From: CAWBAT01 sp046331665
Lineage (GTDB): Bacteria; Acidobacteriota; Terriglobia; Versatilivoradales; Versatilivoraceae
Reading direction: 5' to 3'
Assembly (NCBI GenBank): GCA_046331665.1
Contig: JAXLQK010000036.1
Span: forward strand, 3,587-67,586
Length of the DNA: 64,000 nucleotides
The position numbers and the translations under genes are program-made. This document shows positions 47,553 through 55,662 of the stretch, in pieces. Positions within the stretch are counted from its first letter, which is position 1; each line of letters begins with the position of its first letter. The notes under the pieces are model-generated. The model did no database searches. It saw nothing but the letters and a program-made list of their open reading frames with translations, and was not told the DNA's origin.

Positions 47553-49349
47553 TCAATCCACCTTCAAAACAGCCAGGAAAGCTTCCTGGGGAATATCTAC
47601 CCTTCCCACGCGTTTCATTCTCTTTTTACCTTCCTTTTGTTTCTCCAAGAGTTTCCGTTTGCGCGTGATGTCTCCCCCGTAGCATTTGGCGAGGACATTT
47701 TTCTTCAGTGCCCGCACGGTTTCGCGGGCAATGATTTTGCTTCCGATGGCCGCTTGAATGGAGACTTCAAACATCTGCCGCGGGATCAATTCCTTCATTT
47801 TCTCCACCAGAGCCCGTCCGCGTGCATAAGCGAAATCGCGATGCACGATGATGGAAAGAGCATCCACGGATTCTCCGGAAACGAGGATGTCGAGCTTGAC
47901 CAGGGGAGATGTCCAATAACCTGAAAAATGGTAGTCCAGTGATGCATAACCCCGCGAGACGGACTTAAGACGATCATAGAAATCCATGACGATTTCGTTC
48001 AGGGGCAATTCGTAAGTGATGAGGACTCGTTTCGAGGTCACGTAATCAAGCCCCTTTTGAATGCCTCGTTTTTCCTCGGCCAATTTGAGAATCGCTCCGA
48101 CGTAATCATCGCCGGTGATAATCATGGCCGTGATGACGGGCTCCTCGATTTTGGCAATTTCCGAAGGAGGTGGAAGCTTGTTAGGGCTATCAATTTCCAG
48201 GATCTCACCACTGGTTCGGGTGACCCGGTACCGGACTCCGGGGGCTGTGGTGATCAGGGAAAGATTAAACTCACGTTCAAGACGCTCCTGAACGATCTCC
48301 ATGTGCAGCAATCCCAGAAACCCGCAGCGGAATCCAAATCCCAGGGCCAGGGATGTCTCAGGTTCGTAAAAAAAAGAAGAATCATTGAGGCGTAATTTTT
48401 CCAAGGCGTCCCGCAAGGCTTCATACTGGTTGGGTTCGATGGGGTAGAGCCCGGCAAAGACCATAGGCTTGATTTCCTGGAATCCGGGGAAGGGAAGTGA
48501 GGTGGGGCGGGCATCTTCCGTGATCGTGTCTCCAATCTTGGTGTCCGAAACTTTCTTAATGTTGGCGACCACATAGCCGACCTCTCCTACAGAAAGCTGG
48601 GATGTCTCCTTCATCTTCGGTGTCATGACTCCCACGCGTTCGACTTCATAGGCCTGTCCGTTAGAGACCAAACGAATTTTCATCCCTACCTTCAAGGTAC
48701 CGTCAATCACTCGGACCAGGACGATAACCCCCCGATAGATATCAAACCAGGAATCAAAGATGAGCGCTTTTAAAGGGAACTCCAAGGATCCTTTGGGGTA
48801 TGGGATTTTCTCCACGATGGCGTCCAGAACTTCCCTGGTCCCGATTCCTTGTTTGGCGCTGACCAAGACTGCATCTTTGGCGTCCAACCCGATGATATTT
48901 TCGATTTGTTCTTTGATCCGATCCGGCTCGGCACTAGGGAGGTCGATCTTATTGATGACGGGGATGATCTCCAGGTTGTTGTCCAAGGCGAGATAGGTGT
49001 TGGCTAAGGTTTGGGCCTCAACCCCCTGGGATGCATCCACGACCAGAAGCGCCCCTTCACAGGCGGCCAGACTTCTGGAGACTTCGTAGGAAAAATCCAC
49101 ATGCCCCGGTGTATCAATGAGGTTCAGTTGATAAGATTCCCCCTTCTCGTTCTGATATTGCAGCCGAACGGAATGGGCCTTGATCGTGATCCCACGCTCT
49201 CTTTCGAGGTCCATGTCATCGAGCACCTGATCAGACATCTCTCGCTGAGTTAGGGCACCGGTGAATTCCAGAAGGCGATCAGCCAGAGTCGACTTCCCAT
49301 GGTCAATATGGGCGATAATTGAGAAATTTCTGATGTGAAGCGGATCCAT
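47553..49349 (-). CDS. lepA: Elongation factor 4 (LepA)
   Basis: Ribosome-associated GTPase that can back-translocate tRNAs and supports 30S assembly. 598 residues, exact family length. GTPase motifs AHIDHGKSTLADRLLE, DTPGHVDFSYEV and NKIDLP; EF-G-like domains III and V and the LepA-specific C-terminal domain ending QEAFLAVLKVD are all present. Opposite in direction to the POT gene, with which it converges over about 40 bases. Confidence 0.97.
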   Translation of the reverse strand: MDPLHIRNFSIIAHIDHGKSTLADRLLEFTGALTQREMSDQVLDDMDLERERGITIKAHSVRLQYQNEKGESYQLNLIDTPGHVDFSYEVSRSLAACEGALLVVDASQGVEAQTLANTYLALDNNLEIIPVINKIDLPSAEPDRIKEQIENIIGLDAKDAVLVSAKQGIGTREVLDAIVEKIPYPKGSLEFPLKALIFDSWFDIYRGVIVLVRVIDGTLKVGMKIRLVSNGQAYEVERVGVMTPKMKETSQLSVGEVGYVVANIKKVSDTKIGDTITEDARPTSLPFPGFQEIKPMVFAGLYPIEPNQYEALRDALEKLRLNDSSFFYEPETSLALGFGFRCGFLGLLHMEIVQERLEREFNLSLITTAPGVRYRVTRTSGEILEIDSPNKLPPPSEIAKIEEPVITAMIITGDDYVGAILKLAEEKRGIQKGLDYVTSKRVLITYELPLNEIVMDFYDRLKSVSRGYASLDYHFSGYWTSPLVKLDILVSGESVDALSIIVHRDFAYARGRALVEKMKELIPRQMFEVSIQAAIGSKIIARETVRALKKNVLAKCYGGDITRKRKLLEKQKEGKKRMKRVGRVDIPQEAFLAVLKVD

Positions 49350-49485
49350 GGTTTCGAAAAATACCCCTTAAACTATGATAATGGTGGATAAAGTCTAAGA
49401 AAGGAAGAAAGAGCGCAACGAGGAAATGAAATTGTCTGGAGAATGGCGAGAAATATGTCTGCTGCTTAAATCGCGCTTTTGCTCT

Positions 49486-50430
49486 TCAAGCTCCATGATA
49501 ATCCCGGGCCAGCAAAGCGGACCCTACAACTCCTGCCGAAGGTCCCAGGGCGCTGGCGACAATGGCGCAATCCTCGAATGAAGGAGATAGGGCGCGTCTT
49601 TTAACCTCATCAATGGTTGGCTGGAGAAGCAAGTGACTGCCACCCATGATCCCGCCGCCCAAGATCACCATCTCCATGTTCATCAAATTGATCAGGGCGG
49701 CAATGGCAATTCCAAGGTACCGGCTGACCTCGCCAACGATCACACAAGCCATTTTGTCTCCGAGTTGGGCAGCCGCAAAGACGTCCTGAGCCGTGATGGG
49801 ACGATCCGTTATGATTTGCAACGCGGAGGATGGATTTAAAAGGATGCGCTCCTCGACGCGTTGGCCAATGGAAGATGATGAAACGTATCGTTCCAGGCAG
49901 CCGTTCGATCCGCAGAAACAGCTCTTACCTTCCGGATCGACGGTCATATGCCCCAGTTCTCCAGCGTACCCCCCTTTCCCAGAATAAATCTCCCGGTCCA
50001 AGATGATTCCCGCTCCAACCCGACTCCCGATGGAAATATATGCGAAATCGCGTTTCTCTCTGCCGGCCCCTTGGATCATTTCCCCATAGGCCCCCACATT
50101 CGCGTCATTCTCGATATACACTGGAACCTGCAGCCGTTCTTCCATCTGGTGTTTCAACTCGACTCCATCGAGGTAGCGAAGACTTGGTGAGATGACGATT
50201 TTTTGGGTATTCTTGGAAACGAGTGCCGGGACACCGATTCCGATGGCTTCGAGCTTGAAATTGCAGTCTCGCCGTAACTCTTCGGTCAACTGAACGATCT
50301 GTTGCGTTAGAGTCTCAAGGGTCTCATGCGCAATGAGTTGCTGGCGCTGGGAGCAAACTTTTCCCGTCGCATCAACCATTCCCGCTTTAATGGTAACGCC
50401 GCCAATATCAATTCCTATGTAGCCATCCAT
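49486..50430 (-). CDS. ROK family sugar kinase (glucokinase-like)
   Basis: ATP-dependent hexokinase of the ROK group, 314 residues. N-terminal phosphate loop DIGGVTIKAGM, the sugar-site motif ENDANVGAYGE (Asp catalytic base in the usual END pair), the zinc motif GHMTVDPEG followed by CFCGSNGCLE, and the adenosine site LGGGIMGG. No DNA-binding domain is attached, so it is a kinase rather than a ROK repressor. Glucose is the likely substrate but N-acetylmannosamine or others cannot be excluded. It is divergent from icd. Confidence 0.87.
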   Translation of the reverse strand: MDGYIGIDIGGVTIKAGMVDATGKVCSQRQQLIAHETLETLTQQIVQLTEELRRDCNFKLEAIGIGVPALVSKNTQKIVISPSLRYLDGVELKHQMEERLQVPVYIENDANVGAYGEMIQGAGREKRDFAYISIGSRVGAGIILDREIYSGKGGYAGELGHMTVDPEGKSCFCGSNGCLERYVSSSSIGQRVEERILLNPSSALQIITDRPITAQDVFAAAQLGDKMACVIVGEVSRYLGIAIAALINLMNMEMVILGGGIMGGSHLLLQPTIDEVKRRALSPSFEDCAIVASALGPSAGVVGSALLARDYHGA

Positions 50431-50822
50431 AGAATCCCTAACTCAATAAGTAGGGGTGGGGATTGCCGGCAACGTGGCATCAGGGACCACTGGAATCTCC
50501 TCCCTGACTCTCGAGGGGGCCACTGTCGAATGAACCCGCGCCAAAGCTAGCTTACGTTCGCTATAAGTGTCAATTTTTTTTAACATAGATGAAGAGTCTG
50601 GTACTTCTCCGACTTAAATTGTTCTCATCCTTACCAACTTGACACTTCAATCGAAAAAGTGCTAATAAGGATACTCCCCGGTAGGGCTGAATTCAATTCT
50701 GTGAACCGGGAATCTAGCCTTTTCCTCTTTCACTGCTTAACTCATCTCTCTCTCCGTAGAACCATAGAACTACCGGCAATGCGACATTTTGTTTATTTCA
50801 ATCGGGAAGGATTATTTCTGCA
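50431..50822. other. Divergent intergenic region between ROK kinase and icd
   Basis: These 392 bases hold the icd promoter (listed separately). The promoter of the ROK gene must lie in the left part, where no strong hexamer pair was found. A T-tract (50574-50581) sits in the middle. No gene-like frame was seen. Confidence 0.5.
50639..50668 (+). promoter_or_regulatory. Sigma70-like promoter of icd
   Basis: A perfect TTGACA (50639-50644) and TAATAA (50663-50668) are 18 bases apart. The 5' leader would be about 148 bases. The icd-mdh pair probably uses this promoter. Confidence 0.6.
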
Positions 50823-52070
50823 ATGGCTTACAACGGCATAAGTGTTCCCAAGAAGGGAGCAAAAATCACCTTTGCAAACGGAAAACTCGTTGTACCGGAC
50901 AATCCCATTATCCCTTTTATTGAAGGCGATGGCACTGGGAGAGATATTTGGAAGGCCTCTGTTCGAGTCTTCGAGGCGGCCGTAAAGAGGGCGTATGGAG
51001 GAAAGAAGGTTGTCCACTGGTATGAAATCTTTGCGGGGGAAAAGGCATACCAGAAGTTTGGGGAGTGGTTGCCTGATGACACGATTGCGGCCATCAAGGC
51101 ATTCCGTATTGCCATCAAGGGCCCCTTGACCACACCGATTGGTGGGGGCATTCGGAGTCTTAATGTTACACTCCGTCAGGTATTGAACCTTTATGCCTGT
51201 GTCCGCCCGGTAAAATACTATCCGGGGGTACCCTCTCCCGTAAAGAACCCGGAGCGGATGAACATCGTGATCTTCCGTGAGAATACAGAAGATGTTTATG
51301 CTGGGATTGAATGGCCGCAAGGAAGCAAGGAGGCCAAGAAGGTCATTGATTTCCTCGGAAAGGAATTGGGAAAGAAAATTGCGCCGGATTCCGGGATCGG
51401 GGTAAAGCCAATATCAATAACGGCTACCAAGAATCTTGTAAGAAGCGCCATCCGCCATGCTATCGAACAGGGCAGGCATGTGGTGACCCTCGTGCATAAG
51501 GGTAACATCATGAAGTATACCGAAGGCGCATTCCGTGATTGGGGGTATCAAGTCGCTCATGAGGAATTTCCCGATCAGACGATTTCCGAAGAATTGGTAA
51601 ACAAGAACTTTAAAGGTGTCAGGCCGGAAGGAAAGATTCTCATCAATGATCGCATTGCCGATTCGATGTTCCAGCAGGTCCTGACCCGAGCCGACGAATA
51701 CCAGGTCGTGGCCACTCCCAATCTCAATGGGGATTACCTTTCCGATGCCTGTGCCGCACAAGTCGGGGGGCTTGGGATTGCTCCGGGGGCCAACATCGGT
51801 GATGAATATGGCGTTTTTGAGGCGACGCATGGGACAGCTCCCAAATATGCGGATCAAGACGTTATCAACCCCGGTTCTGTCATTCTCTCCGGAGTCATGA
51901 TGTTTAACCACATGGGATGGGTTGAAGCAGGAAGAATTATCGAAGATGCCTTTGCCACAACGATTCAACAGAAGAAAGTGACTTATGACTTGGAACGGCT
52001 GATGTCCGGGGCCACCAAGCTTAAAACGAGCGAATTCGCAACAGCCATCATTGAAAATATGAAAGACTGA
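50823..52070 (+). CDS. icd: NADP-dependent isocitrate dehydrogenase
   Basis: TCA-cycle enzyme converting isocitrate to 2-oxoglutarate, with NADPH as product. 415 residues, E. coli Icd type. Substrate site Ser/Arg region: NVTLRQVLNLYACVRPV; FRENTEDVYAGIEW; KGNIMKYTEGAFRDWGY. The cofactor motif HGTAPKYADQD contains the Lys-Tyr pair that favours NADP. mdh follows after 67 bases with an AAGGA site, a common TCA pairing. Confidence 0.95.
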   Translation: MAYNGISVPKKGAKITFANGKLVVPDNPIIPFIEGDGTGRDIWKASVRVFEAAVKRAYGGKKVVHWYEIFAGEKAYQKFGEWLPDDTIAAIKAFRIAIKGPLTTPIGGGIRSLNVTLRQVLNLYACVRPVKYYPGVPSPVKNPERMNIVIFRENTEDVYAGIEWPQGSKEAKKVIDFLGKELGKKIAPDSGIGVKPISITATKNLVRSAIRHAIEQGRHVVTLVHKGNIMKYTEGAFRDWGYQVAHEEFPDQTISEELVNKNFKGVRPEGKILINDRIADSMFQQVLTRADEYQVVATPNLNGDYLSDACAAQVGGLGIAPGANIGDEYGVFEATHGTAPKYADQDVINPGSVILSGVMMFNHMGWVEAGRIIEDAFATTIQQKKVTYDLERLMSGATKLKTSEFATAIIENMKD

Positions 52071-52137
52071 GAGCCGTGGCCAGTCGAGTGTTTACAAGAA
52101 TCGTTGGCAGAAACAAATTTTGAAAGGATTTTGACAC

Positions 52138-53067
52138 ATGAGGAAAAGCAAAATCTCAATCGTCGGTTCCGGCAATGTGGGTGCCACGATGGCCCAAAGA
52201 GTCGTCGACAAAGGGCTGGCCGACGTCGTTTTGATCGATATTATTGAAGGGGTGCCGCAAGGCAAGGGCTTGGATCTGTTGCAGGCCGGTCCTGTCGAAG
52301 GATACGATTTCTCGATTCTGGGTACGAATGACTATAAGGACACCGCAGGTTCGGATATTGTCGTGATTACGGCTGGGTTGCCGCGCAAACCAGGAATGAG
52401 CCGGGATGACCTGTTGCTCAAAAATTATGAAATTGTCAAAAGTGTTACCGAACAGGTTGTCAAGTTTTCTCCAGATAGCATCCTCATCGTGGTGAGTAAC
52501 CCACTAGATGCCATGGTGCAGACGGCCTACAAGATTTCCGGTTTTTCAAAAAAGCGTGTTATCGGCATGGCAGGAGTGCTGGACTCGGCACGATTTAGAA
52601 CGTTTATCGCTCAAGAATTGAAAGTGTCGGTGGAAAATATCCATGCCTTTGTGCTTGGCGGTCACGGCGACACAATGGTTCCACTTCCTCGGTATTCCAC
52701 AGTGGCCGGAATCCCAATTACGGAGCTGTTGAGTAGGGAAAGGATCGACGCACTAGTCAAGCGAACAGCTAATGGTGGGGCGGAAATTGTAAGCCTGTTA
52801 AAGACGGGTAGTGCGTATTATGCTCCGTCGGCTGCGACCGTGGAGATGGCTGAAGCCATCTTAAAGGACAAACAAAAGATTCTGCCGTGCGCGGCCTATC
52901 TGGAAGGCGAATATGGTATCCATGGCCTCTATGTGGGTGTTCCCGCAAAGCTTGGCAGGAACGGAGTGGAAGAGATCATCCAAATCAACCTGACTCCGGA
53001 AGAAGACGCTGCCCTGAAGCGTTCTGCCGCCGCCGTGAAAGAGTTGGTCGATATTATCAAGGTCTGA
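52138..53067 (+). CDS. mdh: Malate dehydrogenase
   Basis: NAD-dependent TCA-cycle enzyme of the LDH-like MDH group, 309 residues. Rossmann motif GSGNVGATMAQR, cofactor Asp in DVVLIDIIEG (NAD preference), the substrate-specificity loop LPRKPGMSRDDL with Arg (malate) in place of the lactate-type Gln, and catalytic His in VLGGHGDTMVPL. It ends 123 bases from the convergent ilvD. Confidence 0.95.
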   Translation: MRKSKISIVGSGNVGATMAQRVVDKGLADVVLIDIIEGVPQGKGLDLLQAGPVEGYDFSILGTNDYKDTAGSDIVVITAGLPRKPGMSRDDLLLKNYEIVKSVTEQVVKFSPDSILIVVSNPLDAMVQTAYKISGFSKKRVIGMAGVLDSARFRTFIAQELKVSVENIHAFVLGGHGDTMVPLPRYSTVAGIPITELLSRERIDALVKRTANGGAEIVSLLKTGSAYYAPSAATVEMAEAILKDKQKILPCAAYLEGEYGIHGLYVGVPAKLGRNGVEEIIQINLTPEEDAALKRSAAAVKELVDIIKV

Positions 53068-53112
53068 CTTCTAAAAGAGTTTGACTAGAGTGCCCTTGGC
53101 GATGAAGGAGAT

Positions 53113-53145
53113 GCTGGCTCAACCCGGTGAGCGAGCTAAGCCAGC
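53113..53145. repeat. Inverted repeat between convergent mdh and ilvD
   Basis: GCTGGCT (53113-53119) pairs with AGCCAGC (53139-53145) around a loop that contains a smaller GCTC/GAGC stem. It lies between two convergent stop codons, where a bidirectional terminator would be expected. No U-tract follows on either strand, so any terminator role would be Rho-assisted or weak. Confidence 0.4.
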
Positions 53146-53189
53146 GTTGCGAGTTTCTCGGACTGAAATCGGGTAGGTGGGAGTGCTTC

Positions 53190-54884
53190 CTAGCTGGTAG
53201 GAGTGGTGATCGCACCTTCCGAAGCGGAAGAAACCAAGGCCGCGTATTTGGCAAAGACGCCACCTCTATAGCGCGGGGACGGTTGTTTCCAATTCGCCAG
53301 CCTTTCCCCGATCGTTGCTTCGTCGAGCTCGACATCCAAACGGCGATTCTTGATGTCGAAGACAATCGTATCTCCCTCCTGAAGGGCCGCAATGGGGCCT
53401 TTTTGGGCGGCTTCCGGCGCCACGTGACCTGCCATGAGCCCTTTGGTTGCCCCGCTAAAGCGGCCGTCCGTGAGCAGAGCAACCGACTCTCCGAGTCCTT
53501 CCCCGACCAGAGCGGCCGTCACACCGAGCATTTCCCGCATCCCAGGGCCTCCACGCGGCCCTTCATATCGGATGACCACGACATCCCCGGCATGGATCTG
53601 TCGACTGGTCACTGCTTTCATGGCATCTTCTTCCCGATCAAAGACACGTGCTGGACCGCGATGGTAGATGCGTTCATATCCGGCGACTTTGACGACGCAA
53701 CCTTCGGGCGCCAGATTCCCTCGCAGAATGACTAATCCTCCCGTGGTCTTCAGGGGTTTGTCTAAAGGATGAATCACCTGCTGTCCGGCTGTCTCCACTG
53801 CGGCGTCCGCCGCTTCCCGGAGGGTTTTGCCGTCTACGTTCTTCTGTGAAGGATCTACAAGACCGCCTTCCAGTAGGATCTTGGCAATGAGTGGGACACC
53901 GCCAGCGTTATCAACGTCGACAGCCACGTATTTCCCAGAGGGCTTTAAATCAGCCAGCACCGGGGTTCGAGAACTGATCGTGTCAAAGTCACCTAATTGC
54001 AGCGGGATTTCGGATTCTCTTGCCATCGCGAGCAAATGTAACACCGCATTCGTTGACCCCCCCGTAGCCGCGACACTGGCAATGGAATTCTCGAAAGCCT
54101 TTTTCGTAAGAATGTCAATGGGTTTAGTGTTGCGCTTGAGGATATCCATGATCAGCGTTCCGCATTCATACGCCACGCGTTCTTTTCGAGGGTCAGTGGC
54201 TGGCACGCTTGAGGATCCCCAGGGGGAGAGGCCAATGATTTCCATCACCGTAGCCATGGTATTGGCGGTGTATTGTCCTCCACAAGCCCCTGCGCCAGGG
54301 CAGGCCGCATTTTCAATGTCCAGCAGTTCCTTATCTGTCATCCGCCCCGCAGCGTTGGCTCCGACGGCTTCGAACACATCTTGGACCGTGATGTCTTTGC
54401 CGTGGTACTTCCCTGGGGCGATCGACCCCCCGTAGAGAACCAGGGATGGAATATTGAGGCGAATGAGTCCAAGGGCTGCTCCGGGGATGGTTTTATCACA
54501 ACCGACGATGGCAACCACTGCATCGAACATATAGCCGCGCGACACCAGTTCGATCGAGTCGGCCACGATTTCTCGGCTCACCAAGGAGGCTTTCATGCCT
54601 TCGGTTCCCATCGTAATCCCATCGCTGATGGCGATGGTATTGAATTCCATCGGAGTACCACCGGCGGCCCGAACCCCCTCTTTTACCTTGGCAGCCAATT
54701 CTCGCAAGTGAAAGTTGCAAGGCATCGTTTCTATCCAGGTGTTTGCGATGCCGATGATCGGTTTCTTGAGATCTTCATCACTGAAGCCAATCCCCTTCAT
54801 ATAAGATCGAGCCGGAGCGCGATCTCGACCGTCGTAAATAACATGACTCTTGTGCCTGGGATCAAACACTATCCGTACCTCCAC
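53190..54884 (-). CDS. ilvD: Dihydroxy-acid dehydratase
   Basis: Iron-sulfur enzyme of branched-chain amino acid synthesis (valine, isoleucine), 564 residues. Cluster and Mg2+ motifs include VGCDKTIPGA, CPGAGACGGQYTANTM and GGSTNAVLHLLA; the C-terminal RGGPGMREML and TDGRFSGATKG blocks are present. The start at 54884 is GTG-like or ATG with no clear ribosome site, and the real start could be the downstream residue at RHKSHVIYDG. No other ilv or leu gene is adjacent. Confidence 0.94.
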   Translation of the reverse strand: MEVRIVFDPRHKSHVIYDGRDRAPARSYMKGIGFSDEDLKKPIIGIANTWIETMPCNFHLRELAAKVKEGVRAAGGTPMEFNTIAISDGITMGTEGMKASLVSREIVADSIELVSRGYMFDAVVAIVGCDKTIPGAALGLIRLNIPSLVLYGGSIAPGKYHGKDITVQDVFEAVGANAAGRMTDKELLDIENAACPGAGACGGQYTANTMATVMEIIGLSPWGSSSVPATDPRKERVAYECGTLIMDILKRNTKPIDILTKKAFENSIASVAATGGSTNAVLHLLAMARESEIPLQLGDFDTISSRTPVLADLKPSGKYVAVDVDNAGGVPLIAKILLEGGLVDPSQKNVDGKTLREAADAAVETAGQQVIHPLDKPLKTTGGLVILRGNLAPEGCVVKVAGYERIYHRGPARVFDREEDAMKAVTSRQIHAGDVVVIRYEGPRGGPGMREMLGVTAALVGEGLGESVALLTDGRFSGATKGLMAGHVAPEAAQKGPIAALQEGDTIVFDIKNRRLDVELDEATIGERLANWKQPSPRYRGGVFAKYAALVSSASEGAITTPTS

Positions 54885-54935
54885 GAATTCCTGTTTTTGA
54901 TGAGTTCAAAGCGAGTCAGACAAGACAATTCCCCT

Positions 54936-54952
54936 GTCTGCCTCAGGCAGAC
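54936..54952. repeat. Short perfect hairpin upstream of ilvD
   Basis: GTCTGCC (54936-54942) and GGCAGAC (54946-54952) enclose a 3-base loop. It lies between ilvD and the GlsB-type gene, both on the minus strand. No T-tract follows in the minus direction, so it is not a standard terminator for the GlsB gene. Confidence 0.4.
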
Positions 54953-55062
54953 CTCTCATTTTAAGGGAGCCGTCAAATGGTGACAACAATATTCAATGGC
55001 TCTTTTCCCAATCACGAAAGGGAAGGTTGCTTCCTGAAAGAAAATTCCGGACTAGAATCGGG

Positions 55063-55311
55063 TTACGATTTTGACTTGATCACCCGGTAAACAGCAAGGA
55101 GGATAATGGCGCCGAAAACGGCGGCGATGAATCCTGCGGAACCGCCCTCGCTATACCACCCAAAAAACCTTCCCAAATACGTGGCTACGATGGCACCGCC
55201 AATCCCTAGTAAAGTGGTAATAATGAATCCCCCGGGATCTTTTCCTGGCATCAACAGCTTGGCGACGGCTCCTGCGATGAACCCGATCAAGATTGTCCAA
55301 ATCAGATGCAT
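55063..55311 (-). CDS. GlsB/YeaQ/YmgE family stress membrane protein
   Basis: Small integral inner-membrane protein of 82 residues with three hydrophobic segments (WTILIGFIAGAVAKLLMPG, FIITTLLGIGGAIVATYLG, GFIAAVFGAIILLAVYRVI). The family pattern G-x-AG-x-A-K-x-x-x-PGKDPGG is intact. Such proteins are often called transglycosylase-associated, but their function is not established; expression is stress-linked in several species. AGGAGG precedes the ATG. Confidence 0.9.
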   Translation of the reverse strand: MHLIWTILIGFIAGAVAKLLMPGKDPGGFIITTLLGIGGAIVATYLGRFFGWYSEGGSAGFIAAVFGAIILLAVYRVIKSKS

Positions 55312-55662
55312 AAATCCTCCTCACTCTCCCGTCGATTACCTTTGGAATGGAGAAAGGCAGTTCAGCGACTCTGTGCTGTGAAGAAGACACTGCCTGGCAA
55401 CAAGACTCGCTTCCTGTCGTTGGTAACTGAAAAGAAACTCAAACTATGCTATTAAAGCCAATCCCGACAGGCAATCGAAAAATTCGGCGGGAGGTCATTG
55501 GATGAACCCTGACCCCATGATGATCGGGGAAGGGATTGCCTTGACCCACGGAAAGGGTCAAGGCAATGAGATGTAAGAGGAATGGCCACGGCGTCCCTAT
55601 TCGGGGACATTGAGTGGAGGAAGGGCACTTGCGCCAAGAAAACGCTTGAGCCCTGCCCGGAT
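55312..55662. other. Gene-free stretch with a strong hairpin
   Basis: 351 bases between the GlsB-type gene and the end of the SBBP protein gene (both minus). It contains the perfect hairpin listed at 55535-55567 and the upstream region of the GlsB gene. No further gene was recognised. Confidence 0.45.
55535..55567. terminator. Strong perfect hairpin downstream of the SBBP gene
   Basis: ATTGCCTTGACCC (55535-55547) pairs perfectly with GGGTCAAGGCAAT (55555-55567) around a 7-base loop. In the minus direction it lies about 100 bases after the stop at 55663, where a transcript end is expected. It lacks a U-tract, so it is either a transcript-stabilising 3' end or a terminator helped by Rho. Confidence 0.5.
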
